A stretch of DNA of 64,000 nucleotides from Streptomyces sp. NBC_01451 (GTDB taxonomy: Bacteria; Actinomycetota; Actinomycetes; Streptomycetales; Streptomycetaceae): contig NZ_CP109479.1 of NCBI RefSeq assembly GCF_036227485.1, positions 7,812,001 to 7,876,000 on the forward strand. Direction: 5' to 3'. The notes under the pieces were generated by a model. It saw nothing but the letters and a program-made list of their open reading frames with translations. It ran no database searches and had not been told where the DNA came from. The position numbers were made by a program, and so were the translations under genes. Shown here piece by piece: positions 8,843-17,465 of this stretch (positions within the stretch are counted from its first letter, which is position 1; each line of letters begins with the position of its first letter).

Positions 8843-9649
8843 ATGAGACGTTCCCGAATTACGGCATACGTGACCTCGCTCCTCCTCGCCACCGTCGCCG
8901 CCCTCACCGGGGCAACATCGGCGCAGGCGTCCCAACTCGCCGCCCCCACCGGCTATGTGGCCCTCGGCGACTCCTACTCCTCGGGGGTCGGCTCGGGCAG
9001 CTACATCGGTTCCAGCGGCGACTGCAAGCGCAGCACGAAGGCGTACCCGTACCTGTGGGCCGCCGCTCATTCACCCTCAAGCTTCAACTTCACGGCCTGC
9101 TCGGGCGCCCGAACGGGTGATGTTCTGGCGAACCAGCTGACCCCGCTCGGCTCCTCCACAGGCCTCGTCTCGATCAGTGTCGGCGGCAACGACGCGGGCT
9201 TCGCCGACGTCATGTCGACCTGTGTCCTCCAGTCCGACAGTTCCTGCGTCTCCCGCATCAACACCGCCAGGGCGTACGTCGACTCGACCCTCCCCGGTCT
9301 CCTCGACAAGGTGTACAACGCCATCAGTTCCCGGGCGCCCGCCGCCCATGTGGTCGTCCTGGGCTACCCCCGCTTCTACAAGCTCGGCCAGACCTGCCTC
9401 GGACTGTCCGAGGCCAAGCGGTCCGCGATCAACGGCGCGGCCGACTACCTGAACAGCGCACTCGCCAAGAGGGCCGCCGACCACGGCTTCACCTTCGGTG
9501 ACGTCAAGCCGGCCTTCACCGGTCACGAACTCTGCTCGGGCAGCTCGTGGCTGCACAGCCTCAACCTGCTCAACATCGGCGAGTCCTACCACCCGACGGC
9601 CGCCGGCCAGTCGGGCGGCTACCTGCCGGTGTTCACCAGCGCGGCCTGA
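8843..9649 (+). CDS. Secreted SGNH (GDSL) lipase/esterase
   Basis: Start set at ATG 8843 (MRRSRI), preceded by AAGGGAGG; the frame is open upstream but that part is not a signal sequence. The 268-residue product has a cleavable signal peptide to about residue 29 (AQA-S). SGNH blocks are clear: GDSYSSG with nucleophile S44, a Gly block, GGND with N116, and SYHPT with H250. Cysteine pairs fit the disulfides of Streptomyces SGNH lipases, and from memory it matches the length and layout of the S. coelicolor enzyme SCO1725. It hydrolyses extracellular acyl esters; chain-length preference is not deducible. Confidence 0.95.
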   Translation: MRRSRITAYVTSLLLATVAALTGATSAQASQLAAPTGYVALGDSYSSGVGSGSYIGSSGDCKRSTKAYPYLWAAAHSPSSFNFTACSGARTGDVLANQLTPLGSSTGLVSISVGGNDAGFADVMSTCVLQSDSSCVSRINTARAYVDSTLPGLLDKVYNAISSRAPAAHVVVLGYPRFYKLGQTCLGLSEAKRSAINGAADYLNSALAKRAADHGFTFGDVKPAFTGHELCSGSSWLHSLNLLNIGESYHPTAAGQSGGYLPVFTSAA

Positions 9650-9692
9650 CCGCTCGACCGCCTCACCGCCTCACCGTCCGACCGGCGTCCGT

Positions 9693-11357
9693 TCAGGGTG
9701 TAGCGGCGGGAGTGCCAGTGGGAGAGGAGGCCCCGTCCGTCGGGGTCTCCGTCTCGCAAGTAACCGAGAACGGCACGGAGTTGGACTTCACGCTCACCGG
9801 GTCGCGGACCTCCACCCCGATCGCGTTCTCGATCGTCCCGCTCTTGTCGTACGTCGTCACGAAGACCTTGTTCTCCTTGGTCTTCCCGCCGCCCGCCGGG
9901 AACGACAGCGTTCGCCACCCCTGCTCCGGCGCCTCGCCCGTCTCCGTCACCCAGCGGTAGGAGACCTTCGTGGGCACGTTGCCCACCGTGAACGTCGCCG
10001 TGAAGCCGGGCGCCTGGTCGTTGGGCGGCGGACAGACCCCCGAGTAGTCGGTGTCCGAACCGACGACCTGGACCTGCACGGTCTGCGCCGGCTGCGTGGT
10101 CCTGCCGCTGTCACTGCTGCTCGGAGTGGGGCTGGTCTCCTCCCCGGAGTCGCTGGGGCTGTCCTTCGGCGAACTCGCCGCACCCGTACCGGCATTGCTC
10201 TGCTGCGTACTGCTGCCCGCGTCGTTGTCCGTGCCGTCCCCGCCGTTGTCGCGGTTCAGCAGGGCGTACGTCAGTCCGGCCACCGCCAGCGCGATGGCGA
10301 CGAGGCCGGCGACCAGGACGACGGCCGCCCGGCGGTTGCGATCTGGTTCGGCGGGGCGAGTGGTCGGACGGGTGTCCGGGGGAGGCATGACGGGCCGGGT
10401 CGCCGCCGTGGGAACGGGCATCGGCTGCGGGGGCGTCGTCGGGTGCTGTGGGAAGGCCGCCGCGATCGTCGGCGAGTACGGGACCGTCCGGACGTCGTCC
10501 GCGCTCAGGGTCCCTCCCTCGGAGGGGATACCCCCGGCCCCGATGATCCGCAGATCGTGCTCGGCCCGCTCGGCGGCGATCCGTTCGGCCGGATCCTTGC
10601 GCAACAGCCCCTCGATGACGGGCGTCAGCGGCCCCGCCCGGAGCGGCGGCGGCAACTCCTCGTCCACGATGGCGCGCAGGGTGCTGAGCGGCGTGTTCTG
10701 TCGGAAGGGCGAGTTGCCCTCGACCGCCGCGTACAGCAGCACGCCCAGCGACCACAGGTCGGACTCGGGGCCGGGTGTGCGCCCCAACGCCCTTTCGGGC
10801 GCGAGGAATTCGGGGGAGCCGATGAGTTCGCCGGTCATGGTGAGAGCCGAACTGCCCTCGACCGTCGCGATCCCGAAGTCGGTGAGCACCACCCGGCCGT
10901 CGTTGGACAGCAGCACGTTGGCCGGCTTCACGTCCCGGTGCAGCACCCCGGCCTCGTGCGCCGCCCGGAGCGCGGCGAGCACCTCGGCGCCGATGTGTGC
11001 GGCCCGTTGCGGGGACATGGGCCCCTCGGCGTCCAGCTGGTCGGCGAGCGAGAGCCCGCGGACCACCTCCATGACGATCCAGGGCCGGCCCCCGTCGGTC
11101 GCCACGTCGTACACCGTCACGACGTTCCGGTTGGAGACGCGGGCCGCGGCCCAGGCCTCGCGCTCCAGTCTGGCGTACAGCCGTTCGACCTCGGAGGTCG
11201 GCAGTCCGGCGGGTGCGCGCACCTCCTTGACGGCGACCTCGCGGTGCAGCACTTCGTCGCGGGCCAGCCACACCGTGCCCATACCGCCCTCGCCCAGTGG
11301 CGAGAGCAGTCGGTAGCGGCCCGCGATCACGCGTTCACTGCCCGGTTCTTCGGACAC
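9693..11357 (-). CDS. Transmembrane serine/threonine protein kinase (PknB-like)
   Basis: A 554-residue Hanks-type kinase. The N-terminal catalytic domain (about 15-275) shows the glycine loop GEGGMGTV (22-29), K44 in VAVKEV, catalytic D142 in HRDVKPANV, DFG at 160-162 and the APE segment (187-189). A proline-rich juxtamembrane stretch leads to one helix at about 344-367. The extracellular part is a Ser/Thr/Pro-rich stalk followed by a roughly 100-residue beta-rich sensor-like domain with two cysteines; there are no PASTA repeats. It is convergent with the esterase gene and monocistronic. Ligand and phosphorylation targets are unknown. Confidence 0.94.
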   Translation of the reverse strand: MSEEPGSERVIAGRYRLLSPLGEGGMGTVWLARDEVLHREVAVKEVRAPAGLPTSEVERLYARLEREAWAAARVSNRNVVTVYDVATDGGRPWIVMEVVRGLSLADQLDAEGPMSPQRAAHIGAEVLAALRAAHEAGVLHRDVKPANVLLSNDGRVVLTDFGIATVEGSSALTMTGELIGSPEFLAPERALGRTPGPESDLWSLGVLLYAAVEGNSPFRQNTPLSTLRAIVDEELPPPLRAGPLTPVIEGLLRKDPAERIAAERAEHDLRIIGAGGIPSEGGTLSADDVRTVPYSPTIAAAFPQHPTTPPQPMPVPTAATRPVMPPPDTRPTTRPAEPDRNRRAAVVLVAGLVAIALAVAGLTYALLNRDNGGDGTDNDAGSSTQQSNAGTGAASSPKDSPSDSGEETSPTPSSSDSGRTTQPAQTVQVQVVGSDTDYSGVCPPPNDQAPGFTATFTVGNVPTKVSYRWVTETGEAPEQGWRTLSFPAGGGKTKENKVFVTTYDKSGTIENAIGVEVRDPVSVKSNSVPFSVTCETETPTDGASSPTGTPAATP

Positions 11358-11449
11358 GGGCGTCCCCCCATCGCAGCCGCGTGCTCACGGATTCGGTCTC
11401 ATTGCACGCTGATTTTCTGCACTCCGCCTGATTTCTTACCAAAAGTAGC

Positions 11450-13207
11450 TCAGCCGAGTGCGGATGCCGCCCCCTTGAGTACCAATCCGACCCCCAGTGC
11501 GACTACGAGGAACGCGGATGCCAGCGGCGCGGTACGCCGAACAAGTGCGAGCACCGGACCTCCGGCCAGCCCTGGGCGCCGGTTCAGCAGCCGGTTCGCC
11601 CCGCTTCCCAGCCGCACGACGAGGAACCCGGCGCCGGTGAGGGTGAGCGCGAGCCCGACCCCGTACGCCAGCACCAGCAGGAACCCGAACCACGCCTTCC
11701 CCAGCGCGGCGGCCCCGACCAGCACGACCACGGCCGACGGACTCGGCACCAGCCCACCGGCGAACCCGAGCAGGATCGTGCCGCGCAGGGTGGGAGCGAT
11801 GTCGTGCGTGTGGGTGAAGCCACCGTGGGTGTGTTCGAGGGTGGTGCGGTCGTGCTTGTGCTTGCGGTCGTTGTGCTTGTGGTGCTCGTGGCTGTGATCG
11901 TGCTGGTGGTCATGCCCGTGGTCGTGGTCGTGGTCGTGCGCATGCGCGGGAGCTGCGGCGGGTGCGAGCGCGGTGTGCGCGTGGGCGTGCGATGCGTGGG
12001 CGAGGACCAGTTCGCGTTCCGGCGCCTTGTCGGCGGCGTGGGTGTGGCTGTGGGGGTGGGGGTGGTCGTGGTCGTGGGAGTGACCATGGTCGTGATCGTG
12101 ATCGTGATCGTGATCGTGCGGATGGGGGTGAGGGTGAGGGTGGGCTTGCGCGCGCTCGTGTGCGCGCTGGCGCCAGGCGCGTCGTGTGAGGGTCAGGCCC
12201 GCTCCCGTCACCAGTACGCCGCTCGCCACGCCCAGCCAGGCGATGACCGACGGCGCCGCCGCCGAACCGGCCGTCACCAGCAGGCCCAGGGCGACCACGC
12301 CCAGGGTGTGGGTGACCGTCACCGAGGCGGCCAGCGGCATGACGTCGCGCAGGCGGGCCCTGCCGCCCCGGGCGGCTGCCGTGGCCGCCATCAGGGTCTT
12401 GCCGTGGCCCGGCGCGAGCGCGTGCATCGCGCCGAGGAAGGTCGCGATGACCAGTGCCAGCGCGGCGAAGCCGACCGTGAGGTCGTGCCGGGCCACCAGG
12501 GAGTCCAGTGCGCGGGTCCAGCGGTCGGCGCCGCGCGGCAGCACGGAGGAGGCGGGTGCCGCCTTCTCCGTGCTGTCGACGAGGGCCGGGCCGCCCGGGG
12601 CCACCTGGAGGGCGGCCCGCGCGGTGTCGGCCGGGGAGGAGAGCAACTCCTGCGGATAGCTGGTCAGTTCACCGGAGACCGACTTCTGCGGTACGTCGGA
12701 CTCGGCGAGCGTCATCCGGTCGCCGCGTGCGGTGATCTCGCGCCAGCCGGGCCCCGACTCGGTGCCCGCGCTGTGGAAGCCGAGGGCGACGGTGTCCCCT
12801 TCGGCGACCCCGGGGAGGGCGGCCTTGAGCTCGCACTCCACGCGCAGGGTGTTGAGGCCGGCCTGACCGGGCCGCGTGCTCGCCCTGGCGCTGCCCACGG
12901 AGAGCGTGACGGTCCGGCCCGCCACGGTGACCTTGCTGCCCTGCGCCGCGCTCGCGCACCGCTGCCCGGCCCAGTCGGTCAGACCCAGCTTCTCGATGTC
13001 GGGCTTGGCCTGGGTCGCCGGGATCTCGGCGAGGTCCTCGACGTGGGCGACCCGCAGCTGTCCGGGGGCGACGACCAGACCGTCGTACCGGTTGACGGTG
13101 AAGTTGCCGAGCGGATGCGCGCTCGCGGCGGAGGCGGGAACCAGTATGAGCGCGCAGGCGGCCGTGAACACGGCGGCACCGGCGGCGGCCGAACGACGGG
13201 GCTTCAC
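11450..13207 (-). CDS. NicO/RcnA-type nickel-cobalt transporter with secreted N-terminal domain and His-rich loop
   Basis: Start set at GTG 13207, overlapping the TPR stop as GTGA with GGAGG upstream; 585 residues. Residues 1-30 are a signal peptide. Residues 31-240 form an extracytoplasmic domain starting HPLGNFTVNRYDG. The membrane domain carries the NicO signature HALAPGHGK at 262-270 and helices on both sides of a loop. That loop (about 356-468) is extremely His/Asp-rich, with HD, HP and HG dipeptide runs that would bind Ni, Co or Zn. The family exports or imports Ni/Co; direction cannot be told. It is the last gene of the DUF4331-TPR-NicO operon. Confidence 0.88.
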   Translation of the reverse strand: MKPRRSAAAGAAVFTAACALILVPASAASAHPLGNFTVNRYDGLVVAPGQLRVAHVEDLAEIPATQAKPDIEKLGLTDWAGQRCASAAQGSKVTVAGRTVTLSVGSARASTRPGQAGLNTLRVECELKAALPGVAEGDTVALGFHSAGTESGPGWREITARGDRMTLAESDVPQKSVSGELTSYPQELLSSPADTARAALQVAPGGPALVDSTEKAAPASSVLPRGADRWTRALDSLVARHDLTVGFAALALVIATFLGAMHALAPGHGKTLMAATAAARGGRARLRDVMPLAASVTVTHTLGVVALGLLVTAGSAAAPSVIAWLGVASGVLVTGAGLTLTRRAWRQRAHERAQAHPHPHPHPHDHDHDHDHDHGHSHDHDHPHPHSHTHAADKAPERELVLAHASHAHAHTALAPAAAPAHAHDHDHDHGHDHQHDHSHEHHKHNDRKHKHDRTTLEHTHGGFTHTHDIAPTLRGTILLGFAGGLVPSPSAVVVLVGAAALGKAWFGFLLVLAYGVGLALTLTGAGFLVVRLGSGANRLLNRRPGLAGGPVLALVRRTAPLASAFLVVALGVGLVLKGAASALG

Positions 13208-14985
13208 TTCGCCGCCTCCAGGGACTTGAGAGCCGTACGGGCCTTGCGGGCGCCCAACGGGGAGAAACCGGGGTTGAGTTCGAGGGCGGCGGAGAGCGAG
13301 GTGCGGGCTTCCTTCGCGTGGCCCGTGGCCTGCTCGATCATGCCGCGGTGGTAGAGGAAGGAGGCGTTGCGGTAGCCGGTCGCGGTGGCGTGGCGGGCGT
13401 ACGGAAGGGCTTCCTCGTCGTGGCCGTTGACGTGCAGCGCCCACGCGAGGGCGTCGGCCGTGTGCACGGTCTCGCGGCGGTCCCACTCCGCGCGGGCCGC
13501 GCGCAGTGCCGACTTCTTGTCGCCGTGGTCGGCGGCGGCGAGCGCGGTGTCCAGGTCGGCGTTGACGCCGTTGGCGCGGGCGATGGCCGTCCACGCGTTG
13601 ACGAGCGCGTACTGGTCGCGGGCCTTGTCCGAGTCGCCCTCGCCGCCCCGGACTTCGTACAGCTCGCCGAGTTCGACGAGCGGACCGGGCAGCGGATAGC
13701 GGGAGACGACGTCCTCCATGCCCTTGATGGCGCCGGCCCGGTCGCCGTCGGCGAACTGGGCGCGGGCGCGGCCTTCGAGCGCCGGAAGGTAGGCGTCGTC
13801 GGCGGCGAGGGCGCGGGCGAAGTGCTCCAGGGCGGACTTGTACTCGCCCTGGCTCCAGGCGAGTTGCCCGAGCGCGGTGGACACGTACGCGATGTCCCCC
13901 CGGGAGGTCGCGGAGCCGAGCGCCTGCTCCAGCACGCGCCGGGCGGTGGTGACATCGCCGCGCAGCTCACGCACGTAGGCGTACCGGGTGAAGACAGGCA
14001 CCCCGGGCCGCTTGGCGTCGGCCTCGTCGGTGGCCTTCAACGCCTCGTCGTAGCGCCCGAGTTCGACGAGAGCGTCGATACGGGTGGACAGGGCGCGCTC
14101 GCTGTAGGGGTTCTGCGCGAGGGCCTGGTCCGAGTACTTGAGGGCGCCGGGGAAGTCATGGCGGGCGGCGGCGAGGGCGGCGCGCCCGGCGAGGGCGGGA
14201 TCGTTGTCGGGCTCCAGCTTTAGGGACCGGTTCAGGGCCTGCTGGGCCTGCGGATACCGGGAGGGGTCGCCCTTGGTGCGGGCCTGCTCGACATACGCGA
14301 GCCCGAGAGTGGCCCAGCTGCCGAAGTCCTTGGGCTGCGCCCGGAGATGGGCCTGGAGGGAGGCGATGCTCGCGCCGATGTCCCCACTCGCGAGCAGCGC
14401 GGGAGACATCGCGGCCGGGGCCGACGCGACGGTGGCGGTCCCGCCCTCGTCCCGAACGGCCCCCAGCACCACAGCGCCCGCGGTGAACGCCACCGCCAAC
14501 GCGGCGGCACAGGCGCCGAGTTGAACCGCCCGCCACCGCCGGGACGACTCCCCGAGCCGCCGGACCGCGGTGACCCGCTCGTCGGGGTCGGACAGACCGG
14601 AGGCGGGGGAAGCGGTGCCGAGGGCTCCGGAGTCCTGCTCGGAGCTGTTCGGCCCGGGGGCCGACGCGGTGATCGGGGCCTGTGTGCGGCCGGAGCCGGG
14701 CTCGGCGTCGCCTGCTTCGTCGGCGCCGGCCGGTTCGGTCACGCCCGGCGCGGCCGTGTCCGTCCCCGTGGAGACGTCGGTCCGGCCGGGTACGTCCGTT
14801 CCGGCCGGGACGGACAGCGCCGCGCCGGTGTGTCCATCGGTGTCCCCGGCATCCACCGTGCCGAGGTTCGCGGCTGCCCCCGCCGTGTCGGTCGGCCGGC
14901 TGCCGAGCTCACGGCCCGGTCGCGTGAGTGGCGGCTGTGGCGCCTGCTCGCGGTCCGGTGCGCTGTCGTTCGTACGCGGGGGCAT
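13204..14985 (-). CDS. Membrane-anchored TPR protein
   Basis: A 593-residue protein: a Thr/Pro/Gly-rich, probably disordered N-terminus (1-135), one membrane helix at about 155-178, then an extracytoplasmic array of tetratricopeptide repeats to the C-terminus (for example SWATLGLAYVEQARTKGD and AYLPALEGRARAQFADGD). TPR arrays scaffold protein complexes. It overlaps the NicO start by 4 bases and follows the DUF4331 gene after a 161-base gap with a hairpin, so it probably belongs with both. Partners are unknown; it could hold the DUF4331 protein and the transporter together at the membrane. Confidence 0.82.
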   Translation of the reverse strand: MPPRTNDSAPDREQAPQPPLTRPGRELGSRPTDTAGAAANLGTVDAGDTDGHTGAALSVPAGTDVPGRTDVSTGTDTAAPGVTEPAGADEAGDAEPGSGRTQAPITASAPGPNSSEQDSGALGTASPASGLSDPDERVTAVRRLGESSRRWRAVQLGACAAALAVAFTAGAVVLGAVRDEGGTATVASAPAAMSPALLASGDIGASIASLQAHLRAQPKDFGSWATLGLAYVEQARTKGDPSRYPQAQQALNRSLKLEPDNDPALAGRAALAAARHDFPGALKYSDQALAQNPYSERALSTRIDALVELGRYDEALKATDEADAKRPGVPVFTRYAYVRELRGDVTTARRVLEQALGSATSRGDIAYVSTALGQLAWSQGEYKSALEHFARALAADDAYLPALEGRARAQFADGDRAGAIKGMEDVVSRYPLPGPLVELGELYEVRGGEGDSDKARDQYALVNAWTAIARANGVNADLDTALAAADHGDKKSALRAARAEWDRRETVHTADALAWALHVNGHDEEALPYARHATATGYRNASFLYHRGMIEQATGHAKEARTSLSAALELNPGFSPLGARKARTALKSLEAAK

Positions 14986-15073
14986 GCCCTCTCCTCAAGG
15001 TTCCTGGGCAGGTCATCTGCGGGGGAAGCGGGTGGACGACCGCCCGGGTGGGGCCGGGAGTCGACCGGGGTGC

Positions 15074-15117
15074 GGCGCGGCCCGCGCCGTGGGGGATGGA
15101 TACGAGCGGGCCGCGCC
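15074..15117 (-). terminator. 12-bp stem-loop between DUF4331 and TPR genes
   Basis: GGCGCGGCCCGC (15074-15085) pairs perfectly with GCGGGCCGCGCC (15106-15117) across a 20-base loop. It follows the DUF4331 stop by about 30 bases. It may be a partial terminator or an mRNA-stabilising structure that makes the first gene more highly expressed than the rest of the operon. Confidence 0.55.
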
Positions 15118-15146
15118 AGCTGGTGGGGGTGAGGACGGGAAGCGGG

Positions 15147-16685
15147 TCAGTACGCCCGGTTCCCCATGTTCCGGCGCCACCACACGACACCGGCGGTGAT
15201 CAGCAGGAACCCGGCCGCACCGGCCGCCGCCGAACCGGCGATCAGCATGGTGTCGGTGCCACCGGAGGCGCCGGCGGGCTGCAGCGCGTCACCGAGCTGG
15301 CTGCGGACGTCGTTCGTGCCGGTCGTGCCCTTGGCGAGCGGACCGCGCGAACCCTCGGTCGGCAGAGCCACGTACGGGAAGTAGCTCTCGAACTTCTTGT
15401 CGTTCTTGTCGACCGCGTCACCGAGGTCGTTCTTCGCGCCGAGCAGTTCACCCTCGACGACCTGGAGCGAGGCGTCGATCACGTCGTCCGTCAGACGACG
15501 GCCGTTCGGGAAGCCCGCGTTGTCACCGTCGAGGACACCGAGACGCTTGGGGTGCTTGGACGGGGCGATCGAGGTGTTGAGACGCAGTTCCTCGGCCGGA
15601 GTCACGTACGGCGGCTGGTTGAGACCCTTGACGCCCTTGAGGAAGACGTCCACCAGGTCGTTGCGCGGCTCCTTGGGCGCGGGGATCTTGTAGATCGCCT
15701 CGATGAGCTTCGGCAGCTCGGGGTTGGTCACGTTCTTCAGGAACTGCGCGTCCTCCCACGGCGAGGACGCGTTGAACTTGTCCTTGTCCTTGATGGGGTT
15801 GACGACCTCGTTGACCAGCGGCATGCCCAGTCGCGAGACCTGCGCGTAGTAGCCGCTGGCGTTCTTGCGCTGGGTCGTCGACCAGATACCGACGATCGGC
15901 TGCTTCGACGACTCCACGATCATGTGCGTCGGCACCTGGAGCGCGATCGAGTTGACGTTGTAGCCCTTGAGCGTGTCGTTGCCGACCTCGGAGAGGTTCC
16001 CGCCGTACAGCAGGTCGAAGACACGCAGGTCCAGGAAGAACGGATCGTCGGCCTGGCCGGCGAACGTCGTCGAACCGTTCGTCAGCTTGTGGATGGCCTG
16101 GTCGCGCAGCTTCTTGTAGTTCGGCATCGACGCCTTGCCGACGTTCGACGGGGCGACCGGAACGTCGTCGGCGATCTTCGTCTTCGACTGGACGCGCTGG
16201 TTCTTGAGCTTGATCAGCTCGATGTCGTACGTCTGCGTGATGTTGAGGTCCTTGTCGTCAAGGCTCTCCACCGCACCCGTGTTGTACAGGAACGTCTTCT
16301 TGTTCTTCACGTGCGTCTTGAAGGTGTAGCGGAACAGGATGTCGCCCTGCGCGTCACCGTTGTTGTCGATGTGGAGGTCGTACTGGGCGTCCTCGGCGAA
16401 CTGGTAGAAGTTCGGGCCGCCGGCCGGCTCCTCGAACGGGATCCAGTTCGCGACGATCGTCGTCGTGTCCTTCTTGTCCGGGCTCACGAACGCGTACACG
16501 TCCGTGTTGTCGTACTGGGGGGTGCCCGAGATCAGCGGAGCCTCGCGGTGGCTGGAGGCAGCGGCCGTACCCGGTATGAGTGCGGTGACGCCGGCGGCCG
16601 CGAGCCCCCCGGCGGCCAGCGCACCGCAAATGAGGGTCGCGATGCTCCTGCGCCGCGCGCCGCCCTTGGAGATGGTTGTCGTCAT
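15147..16685 (-). CDS. Secreted, membrane-anchored DUF4331 protein
   Basis: Start set at ATG 16685 (MTTTISKGG) after GGTGAGGAC; 512 residues. An RRR-containing signal peptide runs to about residue 42 and the mature part begins with SSHREAPLISG, the typical opening of DUF4331 proteins. A globular domain (about 45-470) follows, then a linker and one C-terminal helix (about 482-505, LIAGSAAAGAAGFLLITAG) ending in a short basic tail, so the protein stays on the outer face of the membrane. DUF4331 has no settled biochemical function. It is divergent from a SigK-like sigma factor and preceded by a matching promoter, so it is a likely direct target. Confidence 0.88.
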   Translation of the reverse strand: MTTTISKGGARRRSIATLICGALAAGGLAAAGVTALIPGTAAASSHREAPLISGTPQYDNTDVYAFVSPDKKDTTTIVANWIPFEEPAGGPNFYQFAEDAQYDLHIDNNGDAQGDILFRYTFKTHVKNKKTFLYNTGAVESLDDKDLNITQTYDIELIKLKNQRVQSKTKIADDVPVAPSNVGKASMPNYKKLRDQAIHKLTNGSTTFAGQADDPFFLDLRVFDLLYGGNLSEVGNDTLKGYNVNSIALQVPTHMIVESSKQPIVGIWSTTQRKNASGYYAQVSRLGMPLVNEVVNPIKDKDKFNASSPWEDAQFLKNVTNPELPKLIEAIYKIPAPKEPRNDLVDVFLKGVKGLNQPPYVTPAEELRLNTSIAPSKHPKRLGVLDGDNAGFPNGRRLTDDVIDASLQVVEGELLGAKNDLGDAVDKNDKKFESYFPYVALPTEGSRGPLAKGTTGTNDVRSQLGDALQPAGASGGTDTMLIAGSAAAGAAGFLLITAGVVWWRRNMGNRAY

Positions 16686-16725
16686 GCCGTCCGTCCTCAC
16701 CGTGTCAACTTGCCTGACGACGGAG

Positions 16726-16752
16726 ATTCGGAGCCCTCTCCGATGCGGATTG
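16726..16752 (-). promoter_or_regulatory. Putative SigK-type promoter of the DUF4331 operon
   Basis: On the minus strand CAATCC (16752-16747) is separated by 15 bases from CCGAAT (16731-16726). The hexamers resemble the mycobacterial SigK consensus CCATCC/CCGAAT as I remember it, although I recall a slightly longer spacer there. It lies about 40 bases upstream of the DUF4331 start. Assignment is inferred from sequence and from the adjacent sigma gene. Confidence 0.5.
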
Positions 16753-16825
16753 GTCGAACCTGAAAACTTTCTTGAAAACGTTTGGGAGGCGGCCCACCCG
16801 CGTTTCGAGGGCAGTTGATCCGTAC

Positions 16826-16852
16826 CCATCCGGAGGCAGGTCCGCTACGAAT
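16826..16852 (+). promoter_or_regulatory. Putative autoregulatory SigK-type promoter of the sigma gene
   Basis: CCATCC (16826-16831), 15 bases, then ACGAAT (16847-16852): the same layout and spacing as the divergent promoter on the other strand. Transcription would start near 16859, downstream of an ATG at 16851, which argues that this ATG is not the translation start of the sigma factor. Confidence 0.48.
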
Positions 16853-16922
16853 GCCTAAGGTGACGGTGACAAGCGTGATGGAGCGGGGAGGGGCCGTGTG
16901 CGGCCATAGAGAGGGGACGCGG

Positions 16923-17465
16923 GTGGGAGCGGACGAGCTTCTGGTTCTCGTGGCCGGGGGAGACCAGAAGGCCTTCGAAGAGCTGTACGGGATCGTGTCC
17001 GGGCCGGTGTTCGGTTTGGTGCGGCGCGTGGTGCGGGACCCGGCGCAGTCGGAGGAGGTGTCCCAGGAGGTCCTGCTCGAACTCTGGCGCTCCTCGCCCC
17101 GGTTCGATCCCAGGAAGGGCAGCGCCCTGTCCTGGATACTCACGCTCGCGCACCGCCGGGCCGTGGACCGGGTGCGCAGCGCCCGCGCGGCCGGTGAGCG
17201 CGAGCAGCGCGAGGCCCAGCGCTCCCACCGTCCCGCCTTCGACCACGTGGCCGAGGAGGTGGAGGCCGGAATGGAGCGCGAATGGGTGCGCCGCTGCCTG
17301 GACCGGCTGACCACCCTGCAGCGCCAGTCGGTCACCCTCGCCTACTACGAGGGCTATACGTACCGTGAGGTGGCGGAGCGCCTGTCGCTCCCGCTGGGCA
17401 CGGTGAAGACACGGATGCGCGACGGACTGACCCGGCTGCGCGAATGCCTGGGAGGTGTCGCATGA
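16923..17465 (+). CDS. sigK: ECF RNA polymerase sigma factor, SigK-like
   Basis: Start set at GTG 16923, six bases after AGAGAGGGG and downstream of the putative promoter; in-frame ATGs at 16851 and 16878 are alternatives. The 180-residue product has sigma region 2 (AFEELYGIVSGPVFGLVRRVVRDPAQSEEVSQEVLLELW), including the -10-binding helix, a linker, and region 4 with the helix-turn-helix YREVAERLSLPLGTVKTRMRDG. It overlaps the anti-sigma gene by ATGA. Pairing with an RskA-type anti-sigma factor is the reason for the SigK-like name. It probably controls the divergent DUF4331 operon and itself. Confidence 0.85.
   Translation: MGADELLVLVAGGDQKAFEELYGIVSGPVFGLVRRVVRDPAQSEEVSQEVLLELWRSSPRFDPRKGSALSWILTLAHRRAVDRVRSARAAGEREQREAQRSHRPAFDHVAEEVEAGMEREWVRRCLDRLTTLQRQSVTLAYYEGYTYREVAERLSLPLGTVKTRMRDGLTRLRECLGGVA

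Noticed and set aside
12055..12140. Short tandem repeats that might suggest a CRISPR array
   Set aside because: Units are 6 bases, contiguous, without spacers, and encode the His-rich loop.
11804..13354. A long valine-rich plus-strand frame
   Set aside because: It is the complement of the His/Asp repeats of the NicO transporter; the minus-strand frame has the HALAPGHGK signature and helices.
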